The notes beneath the pieces were generated by a model. The model was not told where the DNA came from, searched no databases, and worked only from the letters and a program-made list of their open reading frames with translations. Positions 11,506 to 23,414 of a DNA stretch of 64,000 nucleotides are shown one piece after another. Source of the DNA: Amaranthus tricolor (taxonomy: Eukaryota; Streptophyta; Magnoliopsida; Caryophyllales; Amaranthaceae); assembly GCF_026212465.1 (NCBI RefSeq), contig NC_080057.1, positions 26,181,147 to 26,245,146 on the forward strand. Reading direction: 5' to 3'. The stretch's first letter is position 1. Every line of letters begins with the position of its first letter. Both the position numbers and the translations under genes were made by a program.

Positions 11506-13648
11506 ACAAAAAGCTGATTACTTATTAGTTAATTAATTGATAAACTTTCTTAGTCTAGATTAAGCCCTATTTTTAGCAAGTGGAATTACAATTATGATGT
11601 TAAATTTGTAGTAGGATTTTTATGTTTGTATCTTATTTTAGTCATGCATCAATATATATTATCTCCCTAAATTATGAATTATTTAATTTTGTTAGTTTAA
11701 TGCAATCTCTTTTACGTGTAATAGAGATTTAATTTTCGCCTTCGAAAAACAATTCTCATCACCCTCTTGCATGCAGGGGAGTTTAACTTTTAATAGGATT
11801 CTATATGTTTGTATCATATTATAGCCATACGTGCATTAAAATATTAGTAGTCTTTTGAGAGTTTTGAGTTGTCCTAATAGTTAAAAACTCCCTCTTTCAT
11901 ACTATAACAAGGGCTCATATCTTTATAGCAAGATTAATTCGCCTTTCCTCTTGTTTGTAGGGAATTATATAACCTTATGATCTCGATAAATTGAAATTCA
12001 AAATATATTAGCACCCAATACCAAAAAAAATATTAGAAATAATCTTACATTAATTGATACTTTATGTAGTAATTAATGAATTTGTACATCTATCAGCAAC
12101 TATATATTAATTAATAATTTTAGGTTATGAATTGTGACTTGAGGTGACCCATCATTTAATTTGTTTAGTAGTTTTCTTGCTTATAATATGGAATTTAAGT
12201 GTGGTAGATGAACTGCATGAAAGACTTGAATACCCTATATGTAGGAAAATGGTGTTTTCAAAGGAAAAAATTGCTGATTTTCCTTAACATTTAATATCAT
12301 TATATGCAAACTATTAAGCTAGCCCTCATTAAAAGTCCTTAGACCTTACATGGCACAAAGTGGGGCCTTAACCCTTAAGTTATGAGAAGCTTAACAATCT
12401 ATTTGTAGACATATTTTCATTTTTTTTTTATCATTTATATTATTGGATGGATCGAAATTTATAATATTTTTTAAATTTCAAATTATAAGAAATTATAATA
12501 AATAACTTATTAAATTATACATATTTTTTTTATCTTATTATATAGAACATTTTATATGTTCCACATTTTTTCTACAATTTTTTTGATATGATCGAATATG
12601 TTTATTTTGTCTGTGTTCAACTCCAAACATAATCCTTACTGTGTATACTAGATTCACTAAATATTGATGATATTTGTTACGATTTACGAAGACTAAATCA
12701 AAAATGATCTTTTTCTTTTAAGTAGGGTAAAATTATGGGAAACCCTTCTTAATTAATTAGCTTAGACCTTGCATGGCATAAAGTAGGGCCTCAAGTTATG
12801 AGAAGCTCTTATAACCATCTATTTCTTGATATGGGTCGTATTCTCTAATGAAATCAACAACTATATATTTTTTAGTTGGACTTATCACCTATTTGATTTG
12901 TATTAGGCCTACCTACTGAATTTGGCTATCCACCTATTAATTTTGTTGGTATGGTTCCAAGGTGTATAGGATTTGATCCTCCCAATTTAAGATATTAATA
13001 TAAAATGAGTTAATAATTTATCTGAATTATTTTTACAATTTTTTTATGTTTTATATTATATATTTAATATTAATTAAAAATTTAATTAAATAAGTTAGAT
13101 CACGTCTAATAGACCCGAACTTAAATTTTTTATATATTGTCGAAGGAATGTAAGTTTGCGTACTTCTTGTACGGACAACACTTGTTAATGTTAGCATTGG
13201 GATCAGCATCATTGATGATAGTAGGTGTAAATTTAACATTTACGTTTTAAATTCCTAACAAGTAGAAAAAATGATATAAAATAAAGTCAACGGCTTATAA
13301 TATTGAAAAGAATAATGCATTTCATCATAAAAAATAGATAAAATTTTGAAAAATTATCGTACATTATCAATATTTTACTCACATATTGATTATTTTAATA
13401 ATTTTTATATTTAATTTCAGCATACCCGGTATGAGAGGGAAGGGGTTGGGTTTGACTACAGTGGTTCATATCACGTTGTATAGGCTGGGAGCAAATATAT
13501 AGCAAAGATTGAACTATTTGATAATAATTTAATTTGATATCATTCGCATCGAATTACTAAAATGTTAAATTTTTTCAATAATTTTTCTTAATTTTTATCC
13601 TAAATATTATTTTTATATTTAATAAAAACTTAATAGAATATATAACAT

Positions 13649-13906
13649 ATTCATTTGAGTTGTCCTATTTCTTTATTTGGCCAGTTCACCTTAATTGTCC
13701 AATTTCCTTTTTTGCCAATGATTTTTTGCTTAAATACCCCATGTTCACACAAGTAATGACCAAAATACCCCACTTTTACAACTTACAATACTCCAACTAC
13801 CAGCTTTACAATTAATTTAATCAATTAAAATACTCCAACTATCACCTTTTTGGTAGACTCCATCCTACTTTTAATATCCGTTCCCAACTCAAATGGAACA
13901 ACTCAA
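13649..13906. mobile_element. Small TIR element (MITE)
   Basis: Bounded by inverted termini: 'catttgagttgtcc' on the left and 'ggaacaactcaaatg' on the right, 13 of 14 positions matching after one gap. The interior is AT-rich, non-coding, and contains internal repetition ('aatactccaactac', 'aaaatactccaactatc'). A Stowaway-like 'ggagggagt' follows at 13915. The superfamily is not certain. Confidence 0.55.
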
Positions 13907-15501
13907 ATGATTTGGAGGGAGTTTTATGGTATCATAAGGCACCAAGAGTCACCTAAAGCTTATTATTGATTATTAAAACCCTAAAATAAGTAATTCATCA
14001 ATTATACTTAAAAGAACAATAATATTTGATAAAGAATTTGTGCGGAGAAGGCTATTGGTCATTCAAACCTCTCATTATAACGAATGCATAAAATTGTTTT
14101 ATTTATTTTATTATATATTTTAATAATATTAATTTTTTATAATATTTTAATTATTTAATACGTTAAAACAAAAATTATTGCGGTAAATTTGAAGCAAAAT
14201 GTAGTTTGGTATTCCATCACGTTGAACATTGAACATCCAAAAATCCACACGTTTGCCTTAAACAAAAGGAGAAAAAGGAGCTTTGTGTGGGCACAGTCCA
14301 CAGATTCAGGAGCAGACAATTTTGAGCACTCCATAGTGTAAACTAAAAGTCACCTAAATTGGAGTAGACTTTATTATATTTGATGAATAGATGTAGTTTA
14401 GTTCACATAAACTCTTCTCACATTCGTTGAGGGCTATATTCTTACGCTCACGAGGCAAGAATAATCCAAAGGGAGGGATATTGATATCAATAGAGGTATG
14501 CTTTTGGATGATTGAGCGAGTTTCCAATATGAATTTTAATTCAGGTCAATTTCGATTAATGTATATATGTATATCTTGACGATCATATTTAATTTTAATG
14601 CTAGTTATTACGGGTTAAGTCAAGTTATACTTGATTTCAGATAATCATTTTAATTTTTTAGAACTCTAGATATTTATATGGTTAGTGAGAATTATACATT
14701 TATTACAAGAATAAAAAAAAAGCCTTTAACTACTAAGTCAACTCATGATTCACCACAATTTAACCCCTTACTAAAAAAAATTTAAACAAAACATATGTCA
14801 AACAAGGTAAGATAGAAACAAAACTATCTTGACAATCAAATTTGATTTTTATTTTGGGTGAAGGCGAGTCTTACGCAATACAAATAAGACTTTCATCTAC
14901 ACAAATAGACGGGTTCAAAACAGACCGATGACATTACTCAAAACAAGAACGGGCTTTAAACGGGCCTCATTGAATTTTTAGAAGGTGGAAATAGAACAGG
15001 TAGGGGTGGTTCAAAGCATTGAATTAAATTGAAAGAAAAGCACAAATTTGATTGAAATTCAATAAAAATAGAATTAAATGCAAAATTAATTGAGACAGTT
15101 GAGAATTGGGAAGAATTATGAGAATTGCATCAGGACGGATGAAGCTGATTATAAATACAAATATTAATTTCATTTCTTCCTCTTCACACTAAACACTTAT
15201 ATGTTTTTTTGTCCTTAATTCCTTTTATTATCAATTAAGGAAACTTCTACTCTTTGGCAATTCCTTCATCATATTAATTATTTTCTTTTTTATTCAAAAA
15301 AAATTACACTATATTTTCTTCAAAGTCTTTACTCACCAACTCCCTACTTTCTTCAAGCCATCCATAAATTGCATCATTAAAGGCCCAACATATTTTTGGA
15401 AATTTAAATGTTCAAAAAATATCAGATGAAAATAAAAAATAATGGTGTAGACATTTTTATATAAAAAATTATAGCAAAGTAGAAGGAATGAACTAAAAAA
15501 A

Positions 15502-15705
15502 ACAGCTAGTCTCTTGAGTGACGTATTTCAAGTCCAACCCATAAAGATTAATGCATACTTATCGTATTTTTATACTTACTTACCATATCTTTAATCTCTA
15601 CTTTTAATATCGTAAATGTCTACTTACATTATTTTTAATTCCTACTTACAATATTTTAAAAAATATATAATGAGCTGACCCAATCAAAAATGGTCTATTG
15701 TGAAA
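15502..15705. mobile_element. MITE, GAGACGGTCTC family, copy B (inverted)
   Basis: Reverse-complement relative of the 7517-7770 element. It begins 'cagctagtctcttgagtgac' and carries 'taatgcatacttaYcRtat' units in inverted form, ending near 'aaaaatggtctattgtgaaa'. It is shorter and more diverged than the others. Confidence 0.7.
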
Positions 15706-16573
15706 AAAAAGTATGTTAATTTTTTAGGGACAAAAGGACCGTGCAGTATTAACTACTTTAACAAAGTCGAATATTTTCCATAGCTACGTATAATATATAT
15801 AATATACAGTCCCACTTATTTAACAAAATTGGATTATTTGTTTTTTTTTTATATAGTTTTCATTAATTACTCTTGATTTATATTTTATTCCTAAATTATA
15901 AGTTTAAATATAGTCAAGTCTCAATCTAAATTCTAATGAAAATATCATTTATTTATAATATTTATTTATGCAAAATTTTTAATTACAAACGTATAAAAGC
16001 CAAATAAAACAATAATAGAAAATAAAAAAAAGTAGAAAATATATATTTACATCGGCTGACAAAAAATTTGATATATCAAACAATATTGACTGAAAAAATT
16101 TTTTTAGACATTTATACAACTCCGTATACTAGAATAGATGAATATATGGAGTCGTCTAAATGAATATAATTTATTATGTTTCTTAAAGTCAAGGTTGGAT
16201 CACAAACAAAATAAAACTCGATTCTGAGACCTTGAAATTGGAAGGCGATAATATCGAATCAACAGGTAATTAAATTACATGGTGAATATATGGAAATAAC
16301 AATTGAAATTGCTCGTTTTAGTCAATGAAGATGTCATTTGAGTAAAATATAAATACGCCTAATCATCTGACAAATAATTTTCGAATACAAATATTGACTT
16401 TGCAACAAGGTTATTATGAGACAACTCAACCTATAATTTTAGGAATTCATGACTTTGTAACAAGTTTATTATGAGACATCTCTACCTATAATTAATTATG
16501 TTTCAACCAAATCAAAAGTAGAATACTTCACCATCAATCAACACATAACCACAAGTTCAAAATACACAAAACA

Positions 16574-17282
16574 CTAGGGATGATAATAGGTCGGACTCGG
16601 TTCGGACTATACATACTCCGACTTTGCTCCAGATTTTAGTCAAACTTTTTTTTTTCAGTCCACCTCCACTCGGAGTCGGATTATGCATACTCCAATTTTG
16701 CCCCGACTCGGACTCTCGGACCTCCAACGGAGTCGGATACGGAATCAGATTATTATCAAACTTTATCGTTGTGATATTGTACTAATGATTTAAAGCATAC
16801 GAAGTTAACAAAATATATTTTTCAAATACAATTTAACAAAAAAATATGTACTTTGAATTCAAGTTTAACATGAGAAATATTCCTAATACAACAATTTAAC
16901 AAAATTTTCTCGCATTTTGATTTGGCGTATTTTATTTCTCTTGATCTGATTTTTCGTATTTTGATTGATTGATCTAAATAAAAATACCAAGTAGTTTTTC
17001 AAAATCGAATATTAGAATTAGTATGAGAAAGAGCTTGAATTAGTCACGTCTAGAGTTTTAAAGGAAACAAAATATTGGGTTAAAAGTCAAATTCAAAGTC
17101 GGATTTCCTTCAAGGTCGGAGTCGGGTCGGAGTGTCGGATATTTAATAACGTCCAACTCCGGTCCGTCTCTAACTCGGATTCGGATCGTGAAGTCGGAGT
17201 TGGAGTCGGATAATCTTTTCCTTGGACTCAAATCGGATTATTTTCCTCGGATGGAGTCGGATTCGGACTGAATTGTCATCCG
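16574..17282. mobile_element. Non-coding element rich in GTCGGA/TCGGAC motifs
   Basis: The left end 'gggatgataataggtcggac' and the right end 'tcggactgaattgtcatccg' are imperfect inverted repeats. Clusters of 'ggagtcgga' and its complement fill about 130 bp at each end, while the centre (16750-17090) is AT-rich and lacks a reading frame. The layout suggests a TIR element of about 0.7 kb with subterminal repeats, as in hAT or MULE-derived non-autonomous elements. The superfamily is not settled. Confidence 0.55.
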
Positions 17283-17289
17283 ACTCAAA

Positions 17290-18440
17290 ACTATATTAAA
17301 CGCAAGTATTGGTCTTGCCCTGACGTAACAAACAGATTTTTTATTGGGGGTCGGTATACAAGGCTATCAAAGAAAATAAAATTTTCAGGAATTCTACGAA
17401 AATAAAACTCATTTAGTACATAAATTCATTTTAATAAAATTTTATTTTTGTTTTATTTGGTTGGTGAAAAATGAAAAATGTGTTTGTTAAATGATTTTTA
17501 AACCGACTAAAAGCATGTTTTGAGATAAAACTAAAAGACTACTATGAATAGTTTATTTCTGGCATTTTTAAATCCACGTTTTCTCTAATAAATAACGAAT
17601 AGTAAACTATTTTTTTACCAAACATATCCATAATAATTGACTTAAATAGCAAGCTTAACAAAAAGCAAAAAAGTCAATGTTATTAGTGGGTCAAACAAAT
17701 TACCTAAATGAGCCAACTAACAACAATTAATTGCCAAAGCCCACCGAGGTTCATTCAACATTAATAAATTATATGTTCAATCATTCATGCCATATTGGCC
17801 CTAAAAATCCTAGAAATGCATTCTGTTACACAAGGAAGCTGACTCAGACAAGACCCCAAATCTAGCTCTTGGGTATACAACATAAATATGTAGTCCTAAC
17901 AAGTACTTCTCCGTCCTAACTTTGAGTTTGCGACATTAATTGACAAGTATTAAGAAATTTAAAGATTTTTAAATTATATGTAAATAAGGTTAAAAGTGAT
18001 TAATTTATGAATAGAAATTAAAGACAGTGGCCGAGAAGGCAAGAACACTACATAAATATGTTACAAAATCAAAGAGATAGACTAAACTAAAATATATGAC
18101 AATTTTTTAGAGACTGAACAAGTAATCTATAGTACCATTTTGATAAGACTAAAGACCAACAAAGTTCACTCAGAATCTAATCTCTTAAGTGAGTTAGAAA
18201 TCTAAAGAGCTATTAAGGTTGCCAAGTTCCAATAAACATGTATCACAAATTGTTGTGAGAGATGGTCTTTATGCGAGATGCATTATATATATGAGCTAAA
18301 AAATCCAATTAATACAATTTAAAGAGCAAATAAGAATGTGGGCTCTATATTTTGAGGTCATCTTTCTAAAAGATGTTCTCTCACAAGAGTAGCTAAACAT
18401 GTATACCTGTACGTACGAGTAAAAATTATGTGACCAAGCA
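17290..18440. other. Intergenic region upstream of the duplicated block
   Basis: No gene seen. 17440-17640 has a hAT-MITE flavour ('tgtttgttaaatg' on the left, 'accaaacatatcca' on the right). 18252-18394 is a short MITE bounded by 'tgtgagagatggtctt' and 'aagatgttctctcacaagag', related in its ends to the GAGACGGTCTC family. Confidence 0.45.
18252..18394. mobile_element. Short MITE with TGTGAGAGAYGGTCTT ends
   Basis: Terminal inverted repeats are 'tgtgagagatggtctt' and 'aagatgttctctcaca', 14 of 16 positions matching. The 110-bp interior is AT-rich and lacks the 20-bp internal unit seen in the larger relatives. It lies just left of the duplicated 1.1-kb segment. Confidence 0.6.
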
Positions 18441-18449
18441 AATAGTACA

Positions 18450-18762
18450 TCAAACCCCCTGACGACATAATTTGGTTATAGGAGTGGTGTGGTTATTATA
18501 ACGTCGTTAAGGATCGACGAAAGCATAAGATATCCATCAAAACGTCAAACCCCTGAAGACATAGGCTGGTAACCGGAGCGGTGTGGTTATTATAACGTCA
18601 AGTATCGACTGAAAGTATAAGATATCCATCAAAACGACTCAAAACGTCAAACCTCTGAAGACATAGACTGATAACTGGAGTGGTGTGGTTATTATAACGT
18701 CAAGTATCGAGCGAAAATATAAAATATCCATCAAAACGGCTCAAAATGTGATTTTCAATGCC
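18450..18762. repeat. Three tandem units of about 100 bp
   Basis: Each unit runs from 'aaaccYctgaRgacataR' through 'ggtgtggttattataacgtc' to 'ataaRatatccatcaaaacg'. The three copies here are matched by three in the right duplicate (26665-26975). The units are more GC-rich than their surroundings and have no long frame. Their function is unknown. Confidence 0.8.
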
Positions 18763-19043
18763 TTTACAATGCGCACGATGAAATATAATACAACTTTGTT
18801 TTTGCTGTATGGTCGAAACCCTATAGTCTAATTGTGCCTTCGAAAGAATTGCTGTCCAACAGTGACGTACAATGAATGGATAAGCGGTAGTTTACTTCAG
18901 TTGATCCTTCAACCAAGTCTCTTCGAGACATTTGATGTTAAAGCATCTCGTGTTATGAGTTGCATCACTATAGAATTTAACAAAAAGATAGTGATGTAAT
19001 ATGGATTGACATTGTCTCGAAAAATGTAATCACAAATTACATC

Positions 19044-19283
19044 TCTTTGAGAGATTATTTTTAATTGGGCCAGCACATTATATATTTTTTAAAATATTTT
19101 GAGTATACATTAAGAATGATGTAAGTAGACATTTAAGATATTGAAAGTAAGCATTAATGATATGTAATTAGCATTAAAGATAATGTATGTAGGCATTAAA
19201 AATACGGTAAGTAGACATTAATCTTTTAATAGGTTGGGCTTAAATACGTCCCTAAAAGAGACAGTCTCTTAAGAGACTAGCTG
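19044..19283. mobile_element. MITE, GAGACGGTCTC family, copy C
   Basis: Starts at 'catctctttgagagattatt' and ends at 'agagacagtctcttaagaga'. It carries the internal 'gtaagtagacattaa' units. It is embedded in the segmental duplication, so its twin (copy D, 27322-27564) was duplicated with the segment rather than inserted independently. Confidence 0.75.
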
Positions 19284-19580
19284 AAATGTAATTAGTGTTT
19301 TTAAACACTAATCTTTCCTTTATCATTTGTTATTTTGATCTATTCTACTTATTTTTACGTTAATTTTATTTTTGATAATATATAATCTATTACTTTCTAT
19401 TATTTTCATCGATATATTTATATTAAATATTCACTTTTTTGTTAAACACACATCATTTTTATTAGCTATTGAATCAAAAGGACGAGTAGCATTTTGTAAA
19501 TATCTTTGTTTTAAAAAGTGTGTGAGACCATCTTGAAATATGTACAATAGTCAAGGTAAATATTGTTGTAAAATATTATA

Positions 19581-22500
19581 TAATAGCTAGAATAAGAAAA
19601 AGTGGAATTTTGTAAGCCACATCTTTAGGTGGTTATAATGCTTCTACAATTAGGAAATTGATTGTCGAAGAGGCCTTTAAATACGCTTTTGATCGTTTTC
19701 ACAAACCACTTATTAAAACATACATACATTCATCTTTCTTTAGTTAGTCAATTTTTTTTTCATCAATCACAATCACAATGAATTTTCTCTTTGATTGTGT
19801 AAATTTACAAATAAACCATTAAATTTGTTTAATTACAACATACTTTATAAAAATTTTATTAATTTTAACTATTTTTTTTATTAGAGGGTGGGTTGGAAAA
19901 TGAAGAACTGAATATATTAGAATATTATATAATAGCTAGAGTAAGAACAAGTGGAATTTTGTAAGCCACATCTTTAGGTGGTTATAATGCTTCTACAATT
20001 AAGAAATTGATTGTCGAAGAGGCCTTTAAATACACTTTTGATCGTTTTCACAAACCACTTATTAAAACATTCATACATTCATCTTTCTTTAGTTAGTCAA
20101 TTTTTTTTTCATCAATCACAATCACAATGAATTTTCTCTTTGATTGTGTAAATTTACAAATAAACCATTAAATTTGTTTAATTACAACATACTTTATAAA
20201 AATTTTATTAATTTTAACTATTTTTTTTATTAGAGGGTGGGTTGGAAAATGAAGAACTGAATATATTAGAATATTATATAATAGCTAGAGTAAGAACAAG
20301 TGGAATTTTGTAAGCCACATCTTTAGGTGGTTATAATGCTTCTACAATTAAGAAATTGATTGTCGAAGAGGCCTTTAAATACACTTTTGATCGTTTTCAC
20401 AAACCACTTATTAAAACATTCATACATTCATCTTTCTTTAGTTAGTTAATTTTTTTTTCATCAATCACGATCACAATGAATTTTCTCTTTGATTGTGTAA
20501 ATTTACAAATATTTTATATATAGAATGGAATCAAATTAAACCATTAAATTTGTTTATTTACAACATACTTTATAAAAATTTTATTAATTTTAACTATTTT
20601 TTTTATTAGAGGGTGGGTTGGAAAATGAAGAACTGAATTAGAATATTATATAATAGCTCGAATAAGAACAAGTGGAATTTTGTAAGCCACATCTTTAGGT
20701 GGTTATAATGCTTCTACAATTAGGAAATTGATTGTCAAAGAGGCCTTTAAATACGCTTTTGATCGTTTTCACAAACCACTTATTAAAACATTCATACATT
20801 CATCTTTCTTTAGTTAGTCAATTTTTTTTTCATCAATCACAATCACAATGAATTTTCTCTTTGATTGTGTAAATTTACAAATATTTTTTATTTGTAGAAT
20901 GGAATCAAATTAAACCATTAAATTTGTTTAATTACAACATACTTTATAAAAATTTTATTAATTTTAACTATTTTTTTTATTAGAGGGTGGGTTGGAAAAT
21001 GAAGAACTGAATTAGAATATTATATAATAGCTAGAATAAGAACAAGTGGAATTTTGTAAGCCACATCTCTAGGTGATTATAATGCTTCTACAATTAGAAA
21101 ATTGATTGTCGAAGAGGCCTTTAAATACGCTTTTGATCGTTTTCACAAACCACTTATTAAAACATCCATACATTCATCTTTCTTTAGTTAGTCAATTTTT
21201 TTTTCATCAATCACAATCACAATGAATTTTCTCTTTAATTGTGTAAATTTACAAATATTTTATATATAGAATGGAATCAAATTAAACCATTAAATTTGTT
21301 TAATTACAACATACTTTATAAAAATTTTATTAATTTTAACTATTTTTTTTATTAGAGGGTGGGTTGGAAAATGAAGAACTGAATTAGAATATTATATAAT
21401 AGCTCGAATAAGAACAAGTGGAATTTTGTAAGCCACATCTTTAGGTGGTTATAATGCTTCTACAATTAGGAAATTGATTGTCGAAAAGGCCTTTAAATAC
21501 ACTTTTGATCGTTTTCACAAACCACTTATTAAAACATTCATACATTCATCTTTCTTTAGTTAGTCAATTTTTTTTTCATCAATCACAATCACAATGAATT
21601 TTCTCTTTGATTGTGTAAATTTACAAATATTTTATATATAGAATGGAATCAAATGAAACCATTAAATTTGTTTAATTACAACATACTTTATAAAAATTTT
21701 ATTAATTTTAACTATTTTTTTTATTAGAGGATGGGTTGGAAAATGAAGAACTGAATTAGAATATTATATAATAGCTAGAATAAAAACAAGTGGAATTTTG
21801 TAAGCCACATCTCTAGGTGATTATAATGCTTCTACAATTAGGAAATTGATTGTCGAAGAGGCCTTTAAATACGCTTTTGATCGTTTTCACAAACCACTTA
21901 TTAAAACATTCATACATTCATTTTTCTTTAGTTAGTCAATTTTTTTTTCATCAATCACAATCACAATGAATTTTCTCTTTGATTGTGTAAATTTACAAAT
22001 ATTTTATATATAGAATGGAATCAAATTAAACCATTAAATTTGTTTAATTACAACATACTTTATAAAAATTTTATTAATTTTAACTATTTTTTTTATTAGA
22101 GGGTGGGTTGGAAAATGAAGAACTGAATTAGAATATTATATAATAGCTCGAATAAGAACAAGTGGAATTTTGTAAGCCACATCTTTAGGTGGTTATAATG
22201 CTTCTACAATTAGGAAATTGATTGTCGAAAAGGCCTTTAAATACGCTTTTGATCGTTTTCACAAACCACTTATTAAAACATTCATACATTCATCTTTCTT
22301 TAGTTAGTCAATTTTTTTTTCATCAATCACAATCACAATGAATTTTCTCTTTGATTGTGTAAATTTACAAATATTTTATATATAGAATGGAATCAAATTA
22401 AACCATTAAATTTGTTTAATTACAACATACTTTATAAAAATTTTATTAATTTTAACTATTTTTTTTATTAGAGGATGGGTTGGAAAATGAAGAACTGAAT

Positions 22501-23245
22501 TAGAATATTATATAATAGCTAGAATAAGAACAAGTGGAATTTTGTAAGCCACATCTCTAGGTGATTATAATGCTTCTACAATTAGGAAATTGATTGTCGA
22601 AGAGGCCTTTAAATACGCTTTTGATCGTTTTCACAAACCACTTATTAAAACATTCATACATTCATTTTTCTTTAGTTAGTCAATTTTTTTTTCATCAATC
22701 ACAATCACAATGAATTTTCTCTTTGATTGTGTAAATTTACAAATATTTTATATATAGAATGGAATCAAAATAAACCATTAAATTTGTTTAATTACAACAT
22801 ACTTTATAAAAATTTTATTAATTTTAACTATTCTTTTTATTAAAGGGTGGGTTGGAAAATGAAGAACTGAATTAGAATATTATATAATAGCTAGAATAAG
22901 AACAAGTGGAATTTTGTAAGCCACATCTTTAGGTGGTTATAATGCTTCTACAATTAGGAAATTGATTGTCGAAGAGGCCTTTAAATACGCTTTTGATCGT
23001 TTTCACAAACCACTTATTAAAACATCCATACATTCATCTTTCTTTAGTTAGTCAATTTTTTTTCCATCAATCACAATCACAATGAATGTTCTCTTTGATT
23101 GTGTAAATTTACAAATATTTTATATGTAGAATGGAATCAAATTAAACCATTAAATTTGTTTAATTACAACTTACTTTATAAAATTTTTATTAATTTTAAC
23201 TATTTTTTTATTAGAGGGTGGGTTGGAAAATGAAGAACTGAATTA
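19581..23245 (+). repeat. Tandem array of ten 349-374 bp units with higher-order structure
   Basis: Units start at 'taatagct' at 19581, 19930, 20279, 20651, 21025, 21397, 21769, 22141, 22513 and 22885. Units 1-3 begin 349 bp apart, unit 4 is 374 bp and the rest are 372 bp; the difference is chiefly a 27-bp insert near 'tattttatatatagaatgg'. Units 4-9 alternate: even ones have 'taatagctcg' with 'tttaggtggttat', odd ones have 'taatagctag' with 'ctctaggtgattat', so a 744-bp dimer is repeated three times. Each unit holds a TATA-like 'tttaaatac', a pyrimidine-rich leader and an ATG in good context opening a 13-15 codon frame (MNFLFDCVNLQ...). The array ends 170 bp before the TBL start codon. A truncated eleventh unit lies at 31995-32218. 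Confidence 0.92.
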
Positions 23246-23414
23246 ATATCAAACCAATAATTTTTTCTAAAAAGTGATATGTACCCTCCAACTGATCGAC
23301 ACTATAGCAAATTCTCGATCCAAAGCCTTAAAAATGAAAATTAAATCAAAATAAAAAACTAATCAAAGTTATTTCTACCCTTCACCCTCCTAGGGGGCTC
23401 TAATAGCTCTTCAA

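Larger units (their letters stand above)
11506..16573. other. Gene-poor intergenic region with decayed repeats
   Basis: No convincing gene. It contains a diverged pair of repeats (12336-12412 and 12755-12833, both with 'agaccttRcatggcaYaaagt' and 'agttatgagaagct'), a TIR element at 13649-13906 and a MITE copy at 15502-15705. The small minus-strand frame at 13051-13239 has no domain. The rest is AT-rich unique-looking sequence. Confidence 0.5.
18440..19580. repeat. Segmental duplication, left copy
   Basis: This 1.14-kb stretch starts 'aaatagtacatcaaaccc' and is repeated in direct orientation at 26659-27860 with only scattered differences. It contains three tandem units of about 95-105 bp (18450-18760, each with 'gtggtgtggttattataacg' or a close variant), a unique part with 'ctattagtctaattgtgcc'-like sequence, and MITE copy C. 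The right copy has about 60 bp more near 27228-27288. On the right this copy runs directly into tandem-array unit 1. Confidence 0.85.

Noticed and set aside
18450..18762. CRISPR-like spaced repeats
   Set aside because: The repeats are contiguous ~100-bp tandem units without spacers, in a plant nuclear setting.
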